This document shows positions 22,351-35,204 of a stretch of DNA of 64,000 nucleotides, in pieces. Source of the DNA: Piper betle. Taxonomy: Eukaryota; Streptophyta; Magnoliopsida; Piperales; Piperaceae. A model generated the notes under the pieces. It was not told where the DNA came from and did no database searches. It saw nothing but the letters and a program-made list of their open reading frames with translations. Within the stretch, counting starts at the first letter, position 1. Each line of letters opens with the position of its first letter. The stretch covers positions 1 through 64,000 of the forward strand of contig JAURVB010002634.1 in NCBI GenBank assembly GCA_033002965.1. Reading direction: 5' to 3'. Made by a program: the position numbers and the translations under genes.

Positions 22351-25300
22351 AGACAAGTAATACTGTGATACTGAACCGTGAACAATGGGAGAGAGAGAGA
22401 GAGATATGTTTATATCGTATATGTAGATACTGTGCTTTCTACAAAGATACTAAGGTTTTATTGTTTTCGACATGCTTTCGATGTTCTTATGAATTTTTTT
22501 TCTTTTGAAATTTTTTGGTAGGGGTTTGAGAGCTTGGAAAGGACATATGGGTGTATTCCGGTCCCTTTTTAGTGGTCCATCTTTCTTGTCTAAAGTGTGA
22601 TGAGGATTGAAATTTAAAGTGAAAGCAAAATCCTTTTGTTTCTCTTAATCAAAAGTGACAGATGTAATCGATGATGTGCTATACGAAAAACAAACAGTCA
22701 TGATGACCAATCCTCGGCCTTAACTTTTAAAGAGCAATGGCATTCACAACTTAGAATAAAAAAGCTAGCTAGCAACTCATTCATGCACTAGTGTTGGGTT
22801 CTTTTCTCATACAAAGGACCTAAAGTTGAGCATTCTCGCATCAGATTTTAAAGATGAGATATGAAGTCGCTAGTTTTCACCAAACCCAACCAACCCAGAA
22901 CTGGTGGCGTGGTATTTGGTAAAAGTTGGGAAGAAAAAGGAATACAATGTATTGAAGTAGGAACTGTAACTCTCAGACGTGCAACACACACTGATAAAGC
23001 TGCTGGCTCTTCATAGTTCATGGTGGCAGAACGTGAAGGCCATTGATTAGTACCTCACTCTGAGAAAGTATTAGATGCACGCGACTTGCTCTATACCAAG
23101 CGTTTATCACCTAGGTCCGTTTTGATTCATTGCATTAAATTTGGTGGGTTAGCATGGATTTAATTTACATCTTTACTGTTGTTCTATCAATATACGATGT
23201 TGATCATAAGCAATAATTTAAGGTGTAGGAAAATTCATGTTGTGAATTTTTATTTGCAAAGTTGCGGGTAAGCTGTAAGACTCTAATTAGCTGATAAAGA
23301 TTAATAGAGAATGAAGATTATTTAATGGGTTTTAAATTCCATGCCTGGTGTAGGGCTCACATTGATTGAAATTAAAAGGCCGGTTCACATCTTATCTAGT
23401 GGCAGATCCACACTGGCCCCTTCTGCTTTTGTGAGGAGAATCGGATTAAGATACCACCCCTTAGTTTCCTTTATTTTTTTTTGTGTGCGCTTTTCTTAAA
23501 GATGCCGGTTGATTCATTGTAAAAAGAAAAATAAATAAAGGCAATAAATTTCTACCAAATTTCGAACTTGGATATAGGTTTTAAAATGCCACGGTCTAAT
23601 TGGCCTAACCCGAACCTGATTGGGCCACCCATTTAACCATGAGGAAAGCCCAAATGGGCCGTTAACATTCAATTTCTTGAGCTGCAGTGGGCACCAAATT
23701 AAGTTCAATTAGCCCGTCCTTAATATAAAAAATTAAAATTAAAAAAGTCAATTAATAATACAGTGACCACCAGAATCGATATATTTGGGTCCTACCTATC
23801 TAGTCTCTAGACATTAACATTGCTGTTTTCGTAATATGGTTGCATTGCCACCCTCCATGATTTTCTGTTGAAAGCTTGATCTACGTACATCATGTATGTG
23901 AACGAAACATCAAATACGGTCTTTCTGCCAAGTTCCCAGTCCAAACAGTGACAGACCCAACTCCCATTTCTCTTGTCAAAATCAAATCACATAAAGAGGC
24001 AACCCACAGTAACATGTCTGCCATGGATTCTTTGCAAGTTCGGCTTCATGCTAAAGTGACGAGAGAAAGAAAAAAATGTGTGACGAGAAGGCATCCATGA
24101 AAGATACTTGAGCTGTTAATGGTAATAATTGATGTTCCAAGGCCTACCATGCAAAGTGAAAAAGAAAGACCCCAGCTTTAATGTTACAGCAGGAATCAAT
24201 TCTCTTCGAACTGATTTAATGTTAAATTCCTTATGTTGAATGAAATGTGGACAATGGAATTTTTTAAGTTCTTGTTGCACCACCCTCAGATAACGATGGA
24301 AAAGCTCCTTTGCATCGCCATCTCCAATTGTATCTTGCCTTGGGGGAAGGTAAGATTCCCGTCCGAGAGAAATACTGCCACACAGTAATGACAACTAATT
24401 GGTGCTAGAATTGGGTTCAAAGATTCACCATTATTACAGGTGAGCGAGCAGCTTTTCATAAAGTTCTATGAAAAAAATTTGTTAGAAGGGTTGAAAAATT
24501 ATATGTTTTTTCCTAACCGTTACTCAAGGTTTGGGAGGAGAAAAAAAAATTTTAAAAAAGATGGAAAAATACCAACTGTATAAATCGGATCCTGCATCTT
24601 TAACTTAATTCTATTTATTTTCAAAATAAATTTGTGCACAAAAGTTCCGTGATAAAGTTTGTTGTATCATATTAGACATTTTAGCAAGTATTACGGTCAT
24701 CATCGAACATTGGGGAACCATGTTAAAATGGATTTGCATTTCCTTCCACCTAGTGGCAGCATTATCGTACCAGAACAATAAGCTTGGGAATTAATAGATC
24801 AAATTCACCAAATTTTCACTAGCCAATAGGACAAAGGAATTATATAATCATGATTTAACACGAACTTTTACTTATGTATCATTTATTTTTAAACACATTA
24901 TCAAATATAATTTCATGCTTGATGCTTATACTAAATAGTATATATAGTCAATATATATCAAATATATATATTGGAGCAGCGACTTGAATGATAAATCCCA
25001 ATTTTTTACCTTGGACAAGATTCCAACATCCACTCTGGCAAATTCTGATCGGAGAACTGAACCATGAGGGTGCAGACAGCTTGATCCAACCAGAATTCAC
25101 TCGTGTTGGATTCGACATTATTAGAAAATAAACACAATAAAAATAGAAATTTCCACACCTAGTTGAAGAAGACGATCCTAAAAATAATTTACACAAATAA
25201 TTCCTTAATCTCGAACTTAAGGCATGCAGTAACACTTTATTAAATATAAAATTATTACCCTTTACACTAGAGCATTGTAAATATAGATTTTTTCCTTTGA

Positions 25301-26000
25301 AAGTGAAACAAGAATTAGAGTCTTCAATCTTTTGTCACACTGCAAGATCAAATATAAAATCGTCTCAAAATCAATTTTTTCTCAAAATACTTAATAAGAA
25401 AACATAAAGACAAGATGAGCAAGGAGATTCAAAAGGTGCTTAAAACTCTTTTTTTAGAAGAAAGGTTTAAAAAATGACAAAAGAAGGTGACTCAGCGTGT
25501 GAACAGGAGTGACCCAACAAACCTGCATTGCCATGGGCACTATCTCATGGAGTTCGGGCAATGTTTATAGCGTCTAGTGGCTAGCCCGGGCGTTGGGTAA
25601 AATATACAACGCTAAACACAAAACCAACAGATTTTGTTTGAGCCAACTCAAATCAAGTGAGCACCTGTTACGCCGTAGTTTGACTTGACTTAAATCAATT
25701 CAAAGTTTGATAATTTATATTAAATATAATAATTTACATATTTTTATATAATTATTTGTATAAAATATAAAAAAATAAATGTAATGATATTATAACGATG
25801 GTTTTACTTCATAATATAATGAATTTGTTTCTGAAAAAATTGTTTGACCTATATAAATGAATTAAAATTTAACTTATTAAATTTTCATAAATGAACCGGC
25901 ATGTGCGACCCACGACGAGGATAAGTGGCACGCAGGCAGAGACAGGTATCCACGGGACGAATCAGCGCACGCCAGCGTTCGGGTGATTTTTTTTCCGGCC
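22351..26000. other. Intergenic region, no gene supported
   Basis: Contains the 3' flank of the NOI-like gene, including a GA run near 22388-22402, followed by mixed AT-rich DNA. Short open frames (for example near 23876-24100 and 25983-26291) lack family similarity or splice context and are taken as chance. No tRNA or other RNA gene was recognised. Confidence 0.5.
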
Positions 26001-26002
26001 AG

Positions 26003-26013
26003 GTGGGCCCCAC
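26003..26013. promoter_or_regulatory. TCP-type binding motif GTGGGCCCCAC
   Basis: The perfect palindrome GTGGGCCCCAC matches the GTGGGNCC consensus of TCP transcription factors. It lies about 190 bp upstream of the TATA box of the Hev b 5-like gene. Confidence 0.45.
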
Positions 26014-26144
26014 CTCGGCACCGCCACTCCACGCTTTTCAGGCTAAAAGCGGAGGACTGGCCCCCACACGTTCTAATGCAAGCAATAGCTGATCGCCACG
26101 TTGCAATTACCGACACCGATGTTGGCAAAAGCCCAGTCGAATTA

Positions 26145-26164
26145 TGGGCCTGGGCCTGGGCCTG
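26145..26164 (+). promoter_or_regulatory. Three TGGGCC (site II-like) motifs
   Basis: TGGGCC occurs three times in ATGGGCCTGGGCCTGGGCCT, about 40-55 bp before the TATA box at 26201. Site II elements (TGGGCY) are found in promoters of proliferating-tissue genes and bind TCP factors, in agreement with the motif at 26003. Confidence 0.45.
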
Positions 26165-26200
26165 CCATTACCAATATTCCACCTGTATCTTTTTCGGGAA

Positions 26201-26208
26201 TATAAATA
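26201..26208 (+). promoter_or_regulatory. TATA box of the Hev b 5-like gene
   Basis: TATAAATA at 26201-26208 is 137 bp upstream of the ATG and predicts a leader of about 105 nt. Confidence 0.65.
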
Positions 26209-26337
26209 GAGATGAAGGGAGGAAGGTTCCCTTCATTGGGTTTCATACGTTTTCATATATTGTGCTTGTTCCTACTCCAGTTTTCGTCTAATTTCTGTAC
26301 CCAATTCTAGTTTTCTAATTAAGCAGCTCATCAATTA

Positions 26338-27463
26338 ATGGCCACCGTCGATCAGGTGAGCCACCATTATTAGTAGAGCAGCTTCTGCGGCTACTTCTTT
26401 CATGAATTACAACCCTTTTTTTATTTTTTGCGCTCTTTTGGTTTGATCGATTGTATTGGACGTGTTTATCAATCGCAGGGACTCAAATTGATGTGCCAGT
26501 TACTAAACATTAATTACTGTAGATTAATATTGCAAGAAGTCGTCATAATTTTAGATGATTGCTTCAATATTTGCATGATTCGCTATGGCAAAAAAAAGAG
26601 TACATGATTAGATCCTAATATAGACGAATAATATGATCTGCAGAAGATGATCTTGATCATGCAAATCAACTGGTTTTGTATTAATTTTCATCATTAACAA
26701 CAACATATGCAGGCCCTTATCACTGTCTAGCTAGCTAGACCATCGGTACAATATCTGACTATCTGAATCTTAATTTTATTTCTCACTTTATTCATACCAA
26801 TTTTCCAATTCAAGCTCTATTAATTAGTATCACTTGAATTGCATGTCTAAATTGTAAATTAAGAACGACCTGCCGATCATAAGCATATTCTAATACGTCA
26901 CTTGCAATTTAATTTTAAATTGTTAACATTTACATATGATCACTTTCTCATGTGATGATCTTGCATGTCCATATATATGAATACAGTAGTTGTATGTCTA
27001 TTGAGCGAACTTATTAACTAGCTAGCTTGTAATCGTTAATTATAAGATATGACGAGTGGGGGTGGGAATGGTGTAGGTTGAGTCTGATCAAGCTCCGGAA
27101 GAAACTAATCCCAAACCACCACCTTCAGAACAAGAATTAGAAGAAGCATTGCCAACAGTTGAAGAAGATGTTGACACTTTGGACATACAAACACCGGAAA
27201 AGGATCAAGAGGGAGGGGAAGCAGAAGACCCAGAAGAGGAGAAGCCAATTGAAGAGGAGAAAGTTGAAGAGGAAGTGGTGTTGAAAGAGGTGGAAAAGGA
27301 GAAGGCCAAAGAGGTGGCTCCGGCGCCGGCTGCTGTGGAAGAAGCAGCAACAGTACCCACGTCGTCTGACGAAGCAGAGAAAGAGGTTGAGGCAGCTACC
27401 GATCAAGTGATCAAACCTGTTGAAGAAGCTGTGAAGGTTGAAGAAGAGAAGGTTGAGGCATGA
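26338..27463 (+). CDS. Hev b 5-like acidic Glu/Pro/Ala-rich protein, two exons
   Basis: Exon 1 is 26338-26355 (MATVDQ), donor GTGAGC; exon 2 is 27077-27463 after acceptor GTGTAG; phase 0. The product is 134 aa. It starts MATVDQVESDQAPEETNP and is dominated by Glu, Lys, Val, Ala and Pro (EEEKPIEEEKVEEEVV), ending EEEKVEA; no cysteine, no membrane segment, probably largely disordered. The short MA-(S/T)-V-x-x-V-E-S start encoded in a tiny first exon and the acidic repeats match plant relatives of the rubber-latex acidic protein Hev b 5, whose molecular role is not established. A polyadenylation-like AATAAA lies at 27596-27601. The intron of 721 bp is AT-rich. Reverse-strand frames here are shadows of the Glu-rich codons. 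Confidence 0.78.
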
Positions 27464-28163
27464 TCTGATTATTGGAGAGTGGATTACTTGGTTTGTGTGG
27501 AATTGGACTGTTATCTTATTAAGCTTTGCCATTTTAGTGTGATATATTGAGTTGATCCTGTATGAATGAAATGGCTTAACTGTGAGATTAATTCAAATAA
27601 AATGAGGTGCCAACTCATCAATTGTATCTGATTCCCCTAATTTTAATCATATAAATTATAATTATTTTCTCCTCTTATATATAGTAATAAATATCCATGC
27701 AAGTTTATTCACGTTGACTTTGGTGGTGACATTTATGACATAACGGCTATTTGTCGAGCCCATTGGACCAGTGACTTGTAATACATGGGCCTCTCTTACT
27801 AAAATAACAACACAGTGGTTTTTTTAATTAAAAACTAATTTCAAGAATAAAACTTTCTCATTAACTTATATGCAAGTCACCACACTTGTAAAATTGGTAT
27901 GAGATTAAATCAACAATTCTCCTCCTTATATATAAGACCATCCAAATTATCTCTCCCTAGTGAAGTTCCAGGAAACTTTAATTCGGGCTATCCGATCTTA
28001 TGTGCGACCTTCACGTATCAAACTATATAAATCATCTCTACCTCACACATACAGGAGATAAGATGTTATAGAGAAGTTTAAGGAGATGACACTATGAAGC
28101 AAATGCCATGAGGAAAATCAGAGTAACACCGAAGCCCACCTGATATCATTGTTAGGCCCTTTG
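27464..28163. other. 3' flank and repeat-like intergenic DNA
   Basis: After the presumed poly(A) site the DNA is AT-rich. AATAAAACTTTCTCATTAAC near 27846 recurs near 30921, on the other side of the minus-strand LTR, so the LTR sits in or beside an older repeated unit. No gene seen. Confidence 0.45.
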
Positions 28164-30851
28164 TGTAGTACCATTTTGGTTCACCCGTGAACCAACCTGA
28201 AAATGTTATCGACAACTGAACTGTTCACTAATCTACTTAATTCGATTAACCCAACCTAGATCTACCATCAATGTTTCAAGATGGTGATGTCATGCAAAGA
28301 ATGAATAAGATGTGTGGGTTCTAACGTTGTCATACATGCATGCCATAATATACAATCAAACATAAAACAAACTAAACAAACGAAAAGTTTAAAGAAAATA
28401 GTTATTTTTAAAACAAAACGGATGAGTCTCCCCTAAAAGTACAATAAGGAACACCCTCTTAACAGCAACAAGTATATATTTATAATAATAAAAATAAAAA
28501 ATACAGTCCAAGCACCTCATTTCCTTTACATTTCAACTATCGTTACTTCCCTCATCGTCTAAGCCGAGCCTAAACTCCATAGCTCGACCAACTCATTTTC
28601 ATTCACATGTAAAAAAATATTTATATCATTTCAGTAATGAGTGCTACGAGTCTAGAAATTATTAATAACAAACTGACACAAGAGAGCTGACCTTTTGTTG
28701 AATGAAAACATCATTACTCTTCCTCACATAACTCTTATAAGGGCAATAACTAGGAACCGTTGACCTCTCGTGACAGCATACTCTTTCTATCTCATCCTCA
28801 TTCATTGGCTACTTTAAATTATCCATTATGTGGGAAAAATCATTTTCTTTCCTTTCATCCCTTTATATCCTTGGTATCACTCCTGGCCCCGAGTACTAAG
28901 GCCGAGTATTCTCAGGCATGCACCTTTAGTACCCTTTGAAACTATAAGTCTAGATATGCACTGTATAGCAGTACCTGTAAACCTCCACACTTCTCCTAGT
29001 TTGAGGAACTCCAAGGTGGAGTTATCACAATCCCTTGGGAATAAAACAAAGGCACACTAATTTCAGAGCCTGTTTTTGACGAACACACGTCTTATCTCAA
29101 GATGCGGCCGTCAGTTTTTGCCAGTCTCATATTTTACTGAAAATGTGAAAAATGACATGTACATAGGCATGGGTAGGGATTTCAATATAATAGGCCCAAA
29201 GGCATCGTGAGATGAATCTGAGTTTCGAAAACAAACTCGAGGGATCTCATTCTCAAGGATTATTAATTCAAAAATTTCATGCGACTAGATGCCTCGTGTG
29301 CAGTGAGATACAATAAATTCACCATTTAATGTGTCTGTTTACCTATTAAAATAAAACACAACAGAATATAGAAGTTAAACTAGAAGCGAGTCCCAAACAT
29401 ACCTAGTAGAAGCCCAATCGTGTCCATGTGCCTTGACGACAAGCTCCTACTCCATACCTACACATCAAACTAAAAGCTAACACATGCTTATGATTCATTC
29501 ACACATTCTATAGCACACACACATCAATACATGCTCATATCAATCACACATCATCACAATCTATATAAGATTCCCTACATTACATTGCATTAGATTACGA
29601 TAATTACTTAATTTACCTAATTAATTCCTTAGTATTAGTTTTAATACACTTCAACTAAGCAAATTATATTTTTATTTACAATAAAAATATCTAACACATA
29701 AATTCATCAATCCTAGCATGTTGTGCTAATAATTATCACCTTTAAGAAATTAAATTAGAGTTAATTATACTTTGTGTCTTCGACAATCAGCAACGATTAG
29801 GGTTTCGTCATGTGGCTTGAGACTCGAATTCGGCACCCGATGGCATCCAAAGTTCGATCGGGCTCGACTAGATGAATTCAACATAAGATCCGGAGAATTT
29901 CACAAAATCTAATTTTTTAGCAGTTTCTTGCAATTTTTTAGCAACTTTTCTAGCAAGGAAATTGGGGCTATGGGTCAGTAGCAGCTCAGTGAGATCGACG
30001 CATTGGTGGTGGCGGTGAAGACGACAATGGCAAAGATGATCGCTTGTGGCAGCAACAAGTCGGCTAGGGTTGGTGAGTTTGTCCAATCGGGCCTCAGCGA
30101 CAATGCTAAGTATGGGGGAAATAGTCAGGGGTCGAAAGGGGGGTGGTGTTCTTGGCATGGCGGTGGCGGAGCAGCATGGATGGTGGCCAATCGGCGTCAT
30201 GGAGCATGGCACAATCTTGCGGTGATTTGGTGTCATGGAGATCAGGCGGCGGTTGGGGGCAGTCGAGGCCGCAATGTAACGCTCGACGGGGCTTAGTGGC
30301 ATCGATCGGCAGCGGTGTGGAGGTCAGAGGGGGCGTCGGTGGCAAGGATGGGGGCGACAATGGGTGGAGATCGGGGTTTGGGGGAGAAAAGGTCGAGGAG
30401 AGTTCTCGGGGCAATCTTGTAAATTAAAGTTGACACGAATCCAATTAAATTAAAAATAATAACTAACTCATAATAAATCCTTAAAAAATCCAAAAAAATA
30501 TTTAAAAATTCTATAAAATATAATACATACCATAACATCACAATGAGATGTTCTATAATTAATAATCCATCCAAACTACTTCGTAATGCATCTTAATGCA
30601 TTATTTGGCCTAAAAAATATTTTACAATCAAATTCATAAAAAATACTGCACACTATCATATTCTGATAACTTATTTCTCATCATCTTTCTGACGTTATTA
30701 TTATATACTCAAATATATTTGACCTTCATCGCTCATAACACACGGTTGGCCTCAACTCAGCACACAGTTAATTAAACTGACTTGACTCAAACCGACAGTT
30801 AAACGACTGTTTCGCTAATGTAAAACTCTGACTCAAGTCATGAGTTTTATA
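28164..30851 (-). mobile_element. Solo LTR of family L, minus orientation
   Basis: Read on the minus strand it begins TATAAAACTCATGACTTG and ends GGTACTACA, mutated forms of the family ends. Perfect CTTTG repeats flank it (28159-28163 and 30852-30856). Length is 2688 bp. The family's GC-rich segment lies at about 29800-30420 here, and minus-strand blocks matching other copies include the CTTCTACTAGG and CCTTTGGGCCTA regions. Terminal and internal differences suggest an old copy. No internal retroviral region is present. Confidence 0.82.
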
Positions 30852-30856
30852 CTTTG

Positions 30857-31863
30857 GGCCTTCAAAAGGGTCTTAAAAGAAGCATTATAAATATCTTTTA
30901 ATCGAAAAGTTAACTGAGAGAATAAAACTTTCTCATTAACCTATATACAAGTTATTGATCATCCTAGAACTAATGTGAGATTAATCTAACACATGCATAA
31001 TTCTATAATAATTGATTTATTCCTAAAAAATCTACCAGATGATATTCATCAACAAAAATGCTGCCAAATAAAAGCATAAACAAAAATACTAATTTGTTCA
31101 CAATGGTCTTGACCTCACGGTCAAAAAGTGTGCGAATGTATATGGTTAAGATCCTTAAATAATTGTGACCTTCAAACATACCTAAAACGCACATTATTTA
31201 CCATGAAAAATACGTTAGACAGCTACTTGTACATCTCCAGTTCAACGTAACAAGCGTATGTATACTTATTATGTCCCCTGATACATCAATAGTTCTATAA
31301 CGTCTTGTATATATGCAGATAGACTAGATAGTTTAATTATATGATGTCAGATCGATATTATTATGGCCCGACGATATGAAGATTTCAAAACGTAGTATAT
31401 ATATAAACACAAGGTAAATCATATACTCAATATATAAGACATTAGCTCTTTTTTTTTAAAAAAAAAAGCAATACAATTTTTTCCAAAGCGATGAAAATAT
31501 TTATACGTTGATGTTTTTAAGACATAATCGTAAAACACCTGACCCGGCAACTGACTAGAAATAATACCATACGTGTTAAATGGCCTCTCCACCTGTCACA
31601 GGATTCCTTGACACCTTGAAGTTGCATCAAAAGCAATAACTACCTCCCAAACATTAAATAAATAAAATCTTATATATATATCTGAAAACGAGCTTAAAAG
31701 AACTCAAAATCATGACACTGAATCAAATGGTAAGACTACATAATATGCATGAAGTACTCCACTAAATTTACCAATGATACAACAGCCATATTAAAAACAA
31801 ATAATAATGAAATGAATTCTATCATTATTTTTCTCTGTTAAAACAGTGAGCTCGCCGATATGC
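30857..31863. other. AT-rich intergenic DNA and 3' flank of the response regulator
   Basis: No gene seen; the right part probably contains the 3' UTR of the minus-strand response regulator gene. Confidence 0.45.
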
Positions 31864-32370
31864 CTAATTACCCATGTTAATTTCCTTCAAGATGGATGCT
31901 ATGGCAGCAGCAGTGATTGGCTTCCCATACCATGTATCAAGTCCTGCAGACATGAACTCCTCCATGTCCTTCTTGTGGTCATTGGCAGTCACACCTACTA
32001 TCTTGCTCCTAACGCCCATTGATCTCAGCTTTCTTGTTGCCTAACATACACCATAAACAACACTTCCTCAGAACATGTATATTCAAAGCAATCAAATGTT
32101 ATCATGCGTTAGAACATTCGAATTAGCTATCATGGATGGGGAAGAAACCTGTGGTCCAGACACGACAGGCATCTCATTGTCAATGAATATAACATCATAT
32201 GAAGCTCCGGCCAGGTGAAGATCCACAGCCTTTTGGCCATCTTCAACCACCTTCACTTGGGCGCCCATGCTGCTCAACTGCTTGGATAGGATCATACTTT
32301 GGACCTGGCTGTCCTCCACCACCAACACCTTCAATTGGCGCATCATCTTACTCCCTGCATTGTCCACCAT
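31864..32370 (-). CDS. Type-C response regulator (receiver-only), two coding exons
   Basis: Coding exons on the minus strand: 32370-32149 and 32040-31864, GT..AG, phase 0; the product is 132 aa. It is a lone receiver domain: LKVLVVEDSQVQS carries the acidic pocket (E19, D20), VIFIDNEMPVVSG the phospho-acceptor Asp (D64), KIVGVTAND the Thr switch (T92) and WYGKPI the invariant Lys (K114). There is no DNA-binding (B-motif) or other output domain. Receiver-only plant regulators of this length whose sequence resembles histidine-kinase receivers are grouped as type C (ARR22/ARR24-like); they accept phosphate from His-containing transfer proteins and may act as phosphate sinks in cytokinin-type phosphorelay. 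A leader intron is likely (donor at 32470, acceptor at 32380), placing a non-coding exon from 32471 towards about 32880. Confidence 0.85.
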
Positions 32371-32906
32371 GCTGCCCCCCTTCACCACAAAATAAAAAAA
32401 CCCACTTAGATCTTGAACGAACACGTTCAACCAAATCAAAACTTAGCCAAAAAAAACAAATTGGTCTTACCAGAAAATGGAGGCGCCTTTGATGTGTTGA
32501 GACAGGGGCTGGGTGGGGGAAGGCTTTGTAGGACAGGAGATAGGAGATGTATTGAGAGGCATCGTGTGGAGGAGCAGATTGTGGTGAATCAGGTAGAGAT
32601 ATGAGTCCGGCTCCAAGGCACCACCTGGCAAAGGTGTTGGTGAAAATGTCAAAACGGTTCAAGGATTTTGTCGGTAGAGAAATGCATGTCTTGTTCCAGA
32701 TGGTTTTTAAATTCAGCGGCTGGTGATCGAGAAACTACTCAGAGACTGCTTTTGCTTAGGATCTGATATGATCTCAATCTTGAGGCGACACCCCTTGTAG
32801 ATGGTGCATGCCATCCATCATCACCTGTTCAAACTTCACAAGGTCTTGTGCAATATCCACCGGTGAGCAGAGTGGTTGTTTGGCATCTTCAACTTTAAAT
32901 ACTAGC

Positions 32907-32913
32907 ATTTATA
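32907..32913 (-). promoter_or_regulatory. Possible TATA box of the response regulator gene
   Basis: TATAAAT on the minus strand, upstream of the inferred non-coding exon that ends at 32471. Confidence 0.4.
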
Positions 32914-34261
32914 TGGTGTGGTGTAAGCTACTAATTGTATGGATGTAATTCAATGATCTCATAATTCTCTTCTTGTTGAGTAGCTTTAATGTACTGGTTG
33001 AATCTGAATGTCTTAGGCCATTACAACTAACTTAATAGGGCTAGCTCATGTTAATTACTTCATCAATTTTGTTGAATGTTTAGATTAGTTTCTGACATAT
33101 CATGAGTTGGTTTAAAGCCCCAACTAGCTCATATTGTGAAAGATGTATGACAAATGTCATATACCATCCATCCAAACTGAGATTGGCAGCGAAGTTACTG
33201 CTGCACCACGAGGGAGATGATATATGTATATGAGCACAACGTCATGTATTTATGATGCCTTTTGTTCACTAGATTGATATGATTCTACCAGGGAGAAGTG
33301 AAATAAATCAGTGGCCTTGAACGTAGGTGGTGCATCAAAGGGGTGTTTTTACATTCCGAATCAATGACTGGGCCACTTGTAGTTGGGTAACTTTGTTACC
33401 AGTTACTGCAATGCAGATACGCAAGCCATTTATCATGTTAAAGAGGCAAGTAGTTATTTGTCGCATGATGCATTGGACGCTTCAATATGATGCAATTGAG
33501 CCCACCAGGTGCTTCTTCCTGCAGGCTAAACGTTGATATACGTATATGTGATGATTGCAGGCCATATAATATTTTAAAGGAAGGTGAAGCATCTACGTAC
33601 TGGTCTATGACTTCATGACTGGACGGCTCAAATTAGCTGCGAAATATTGTTTTTCTCATGGGTCGGCTCAAAATAAAAAACTTTCTTCACGAGTTTTTCT
33701 ACTTGATTGCTTGCTGCTCATCCCATTAATCTATTCAAATCCAAAAATTTCTTGGTTTTTCGACAATGTGCATGCTTACTAATTAATTAGTTCTACAAAT
33801 GTCTGATCAAAATTTCCAGAATAAAAAATCGTTGATATATTCCAAGCCCTTGTCTCTTCCGTCCAATTGTTGTACATATGAAGGATCGGCTCAAGGGCAC
33901 GTATTTGGCATGCAAAGGTACACCTGATCGGCTCAGGCAGGGCCAAGTATTTGGCATGCAAAGGTACACCTGCTGCATATATAAGAGCTGAGAGATAAAC
34001 ATAACGTCAAGTCGTAGTTATTAGACCTTTTGTCCATTAGATCATGTCATTCAATTCAATGACCGGGAAGATTTAACTTTTATTGTTTGAAGTAAATTGG
34101 ATTCTGGCCTTGTAGGTGACTCCCCAATGAAGTATCTTTACATTTTGTATATACGATTGCCTGCTTGTAGTTGGGTAACTCTGTGAAGAGTTATTACAAA
34201 TTACTAGTCATCCAAGCCATGCAACATAAAATATATCATGTTATTTAAGAGGCCGGCCTGG

Positions 34262-34292
<31 letters not shown>

Positions 34293-35204
34293 ATTCTTTG
34301 GGGTAATAATAAACATCGACGGCCTTGTCAATGTGAATTAATGTATGTAATTGATTAAACTGCTCGTGTTCTTTCCAGTTTGATTAATTACGGAGGTTCC
34401 AACTGTTAGAGCATATATCCCTCTTTAATAAGGCCATGTAATTAGCTCTAGCTCATTGAATTTTCAGCTAGCTATATATGTACAAGACCTAATTTTGTGT
34501 CTCCATTCATTCTGAGACAATTAATTAAACAAGGGAGTGATGCTAATTTTTGGGTTTTTTTCCTTAAATAGAGATACCATAATTTAAATCGTACTGTCTA
34601 GCTTATCGAGCTATATTTATGTATCGCCTAATTCAATGTTTAATTAATATATTAGTTTGCCAACGATCAAATTAAAGGGCATTGATGATTCTGTTGTTAT
34701 TAATATCCCTTCATGTGTATAACTCTTCTTTATATAGATTAATGGTATCCAAGAAATAATTAAGAGCCAGATAGATACATTATAAAAAATTAAAAGAAAG
34801 CCAATAATAATTATAAGGATAAACTTGACATGACTCTATCCTGCAATTTTGTCTACCACTGAAATGGAAAAAGCTGGGTGAATTGGCCATGCTTAAAATG
34901 GTTGATACTATGATGAATTTTTACATATCTGGGACCTGAAGAGGCCTATTCGCCACATCAGAGACAAAATATATCCGCCGCCCCCCCACCCCCCACCCCC
35001 ACCCCTAAATTAAAAAAAATTGATCTTTGCCTATTGTAAAATAAATAAAATATTTCAAAATATAGAATTTTAAAAAAATCTTCAAATAAGATAAAATAAA
35101 AAATTACTCAAAAAAATTAAAAGGAAATAGACTATTATTCAAAAATAATTTTTTAATAGAATCTTAATTTAAATTATATTGACTATATTTAATTCTAATT
35201 TTAT
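32914..35204. other. Intergenic region with local duplications
   Basis: Two related segments, about 33250-33560 and 34020-34260, share TTGTCCATTAGAT/TTGTTCACTAGAT, CTTGTAGTTGGGTAACT and ATCATGTTA phrases, pointing to an old duplication. A TA run lies at about 34267-34294 and a CCCCACCCCC tract near 34981-35005. No gene is supported. Confidence 0.45.
33883..33972. repeat. Tandem duplication of about 45 bp
   Basis: GATCGGCTCA plus GTATTTGGCATGCAAAGGTA occurs twice, the second block starting at 33901 and 33947. The copies differ by small indels. Confidence 0.75.

Noticed and set aside
22388..22402. GAGAGA tract considered as a regulatory GAGA element
   Set aside because: It lies downstream of the NOI-like stop codon, so it is more likely a 3' UTR microsatellite.
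27105..27532. Leu/Pro- and Phe-rich minus-strand frames
   Set aside because: Antisense shadows of the Glu-rich Hev b 5-like coding exon.
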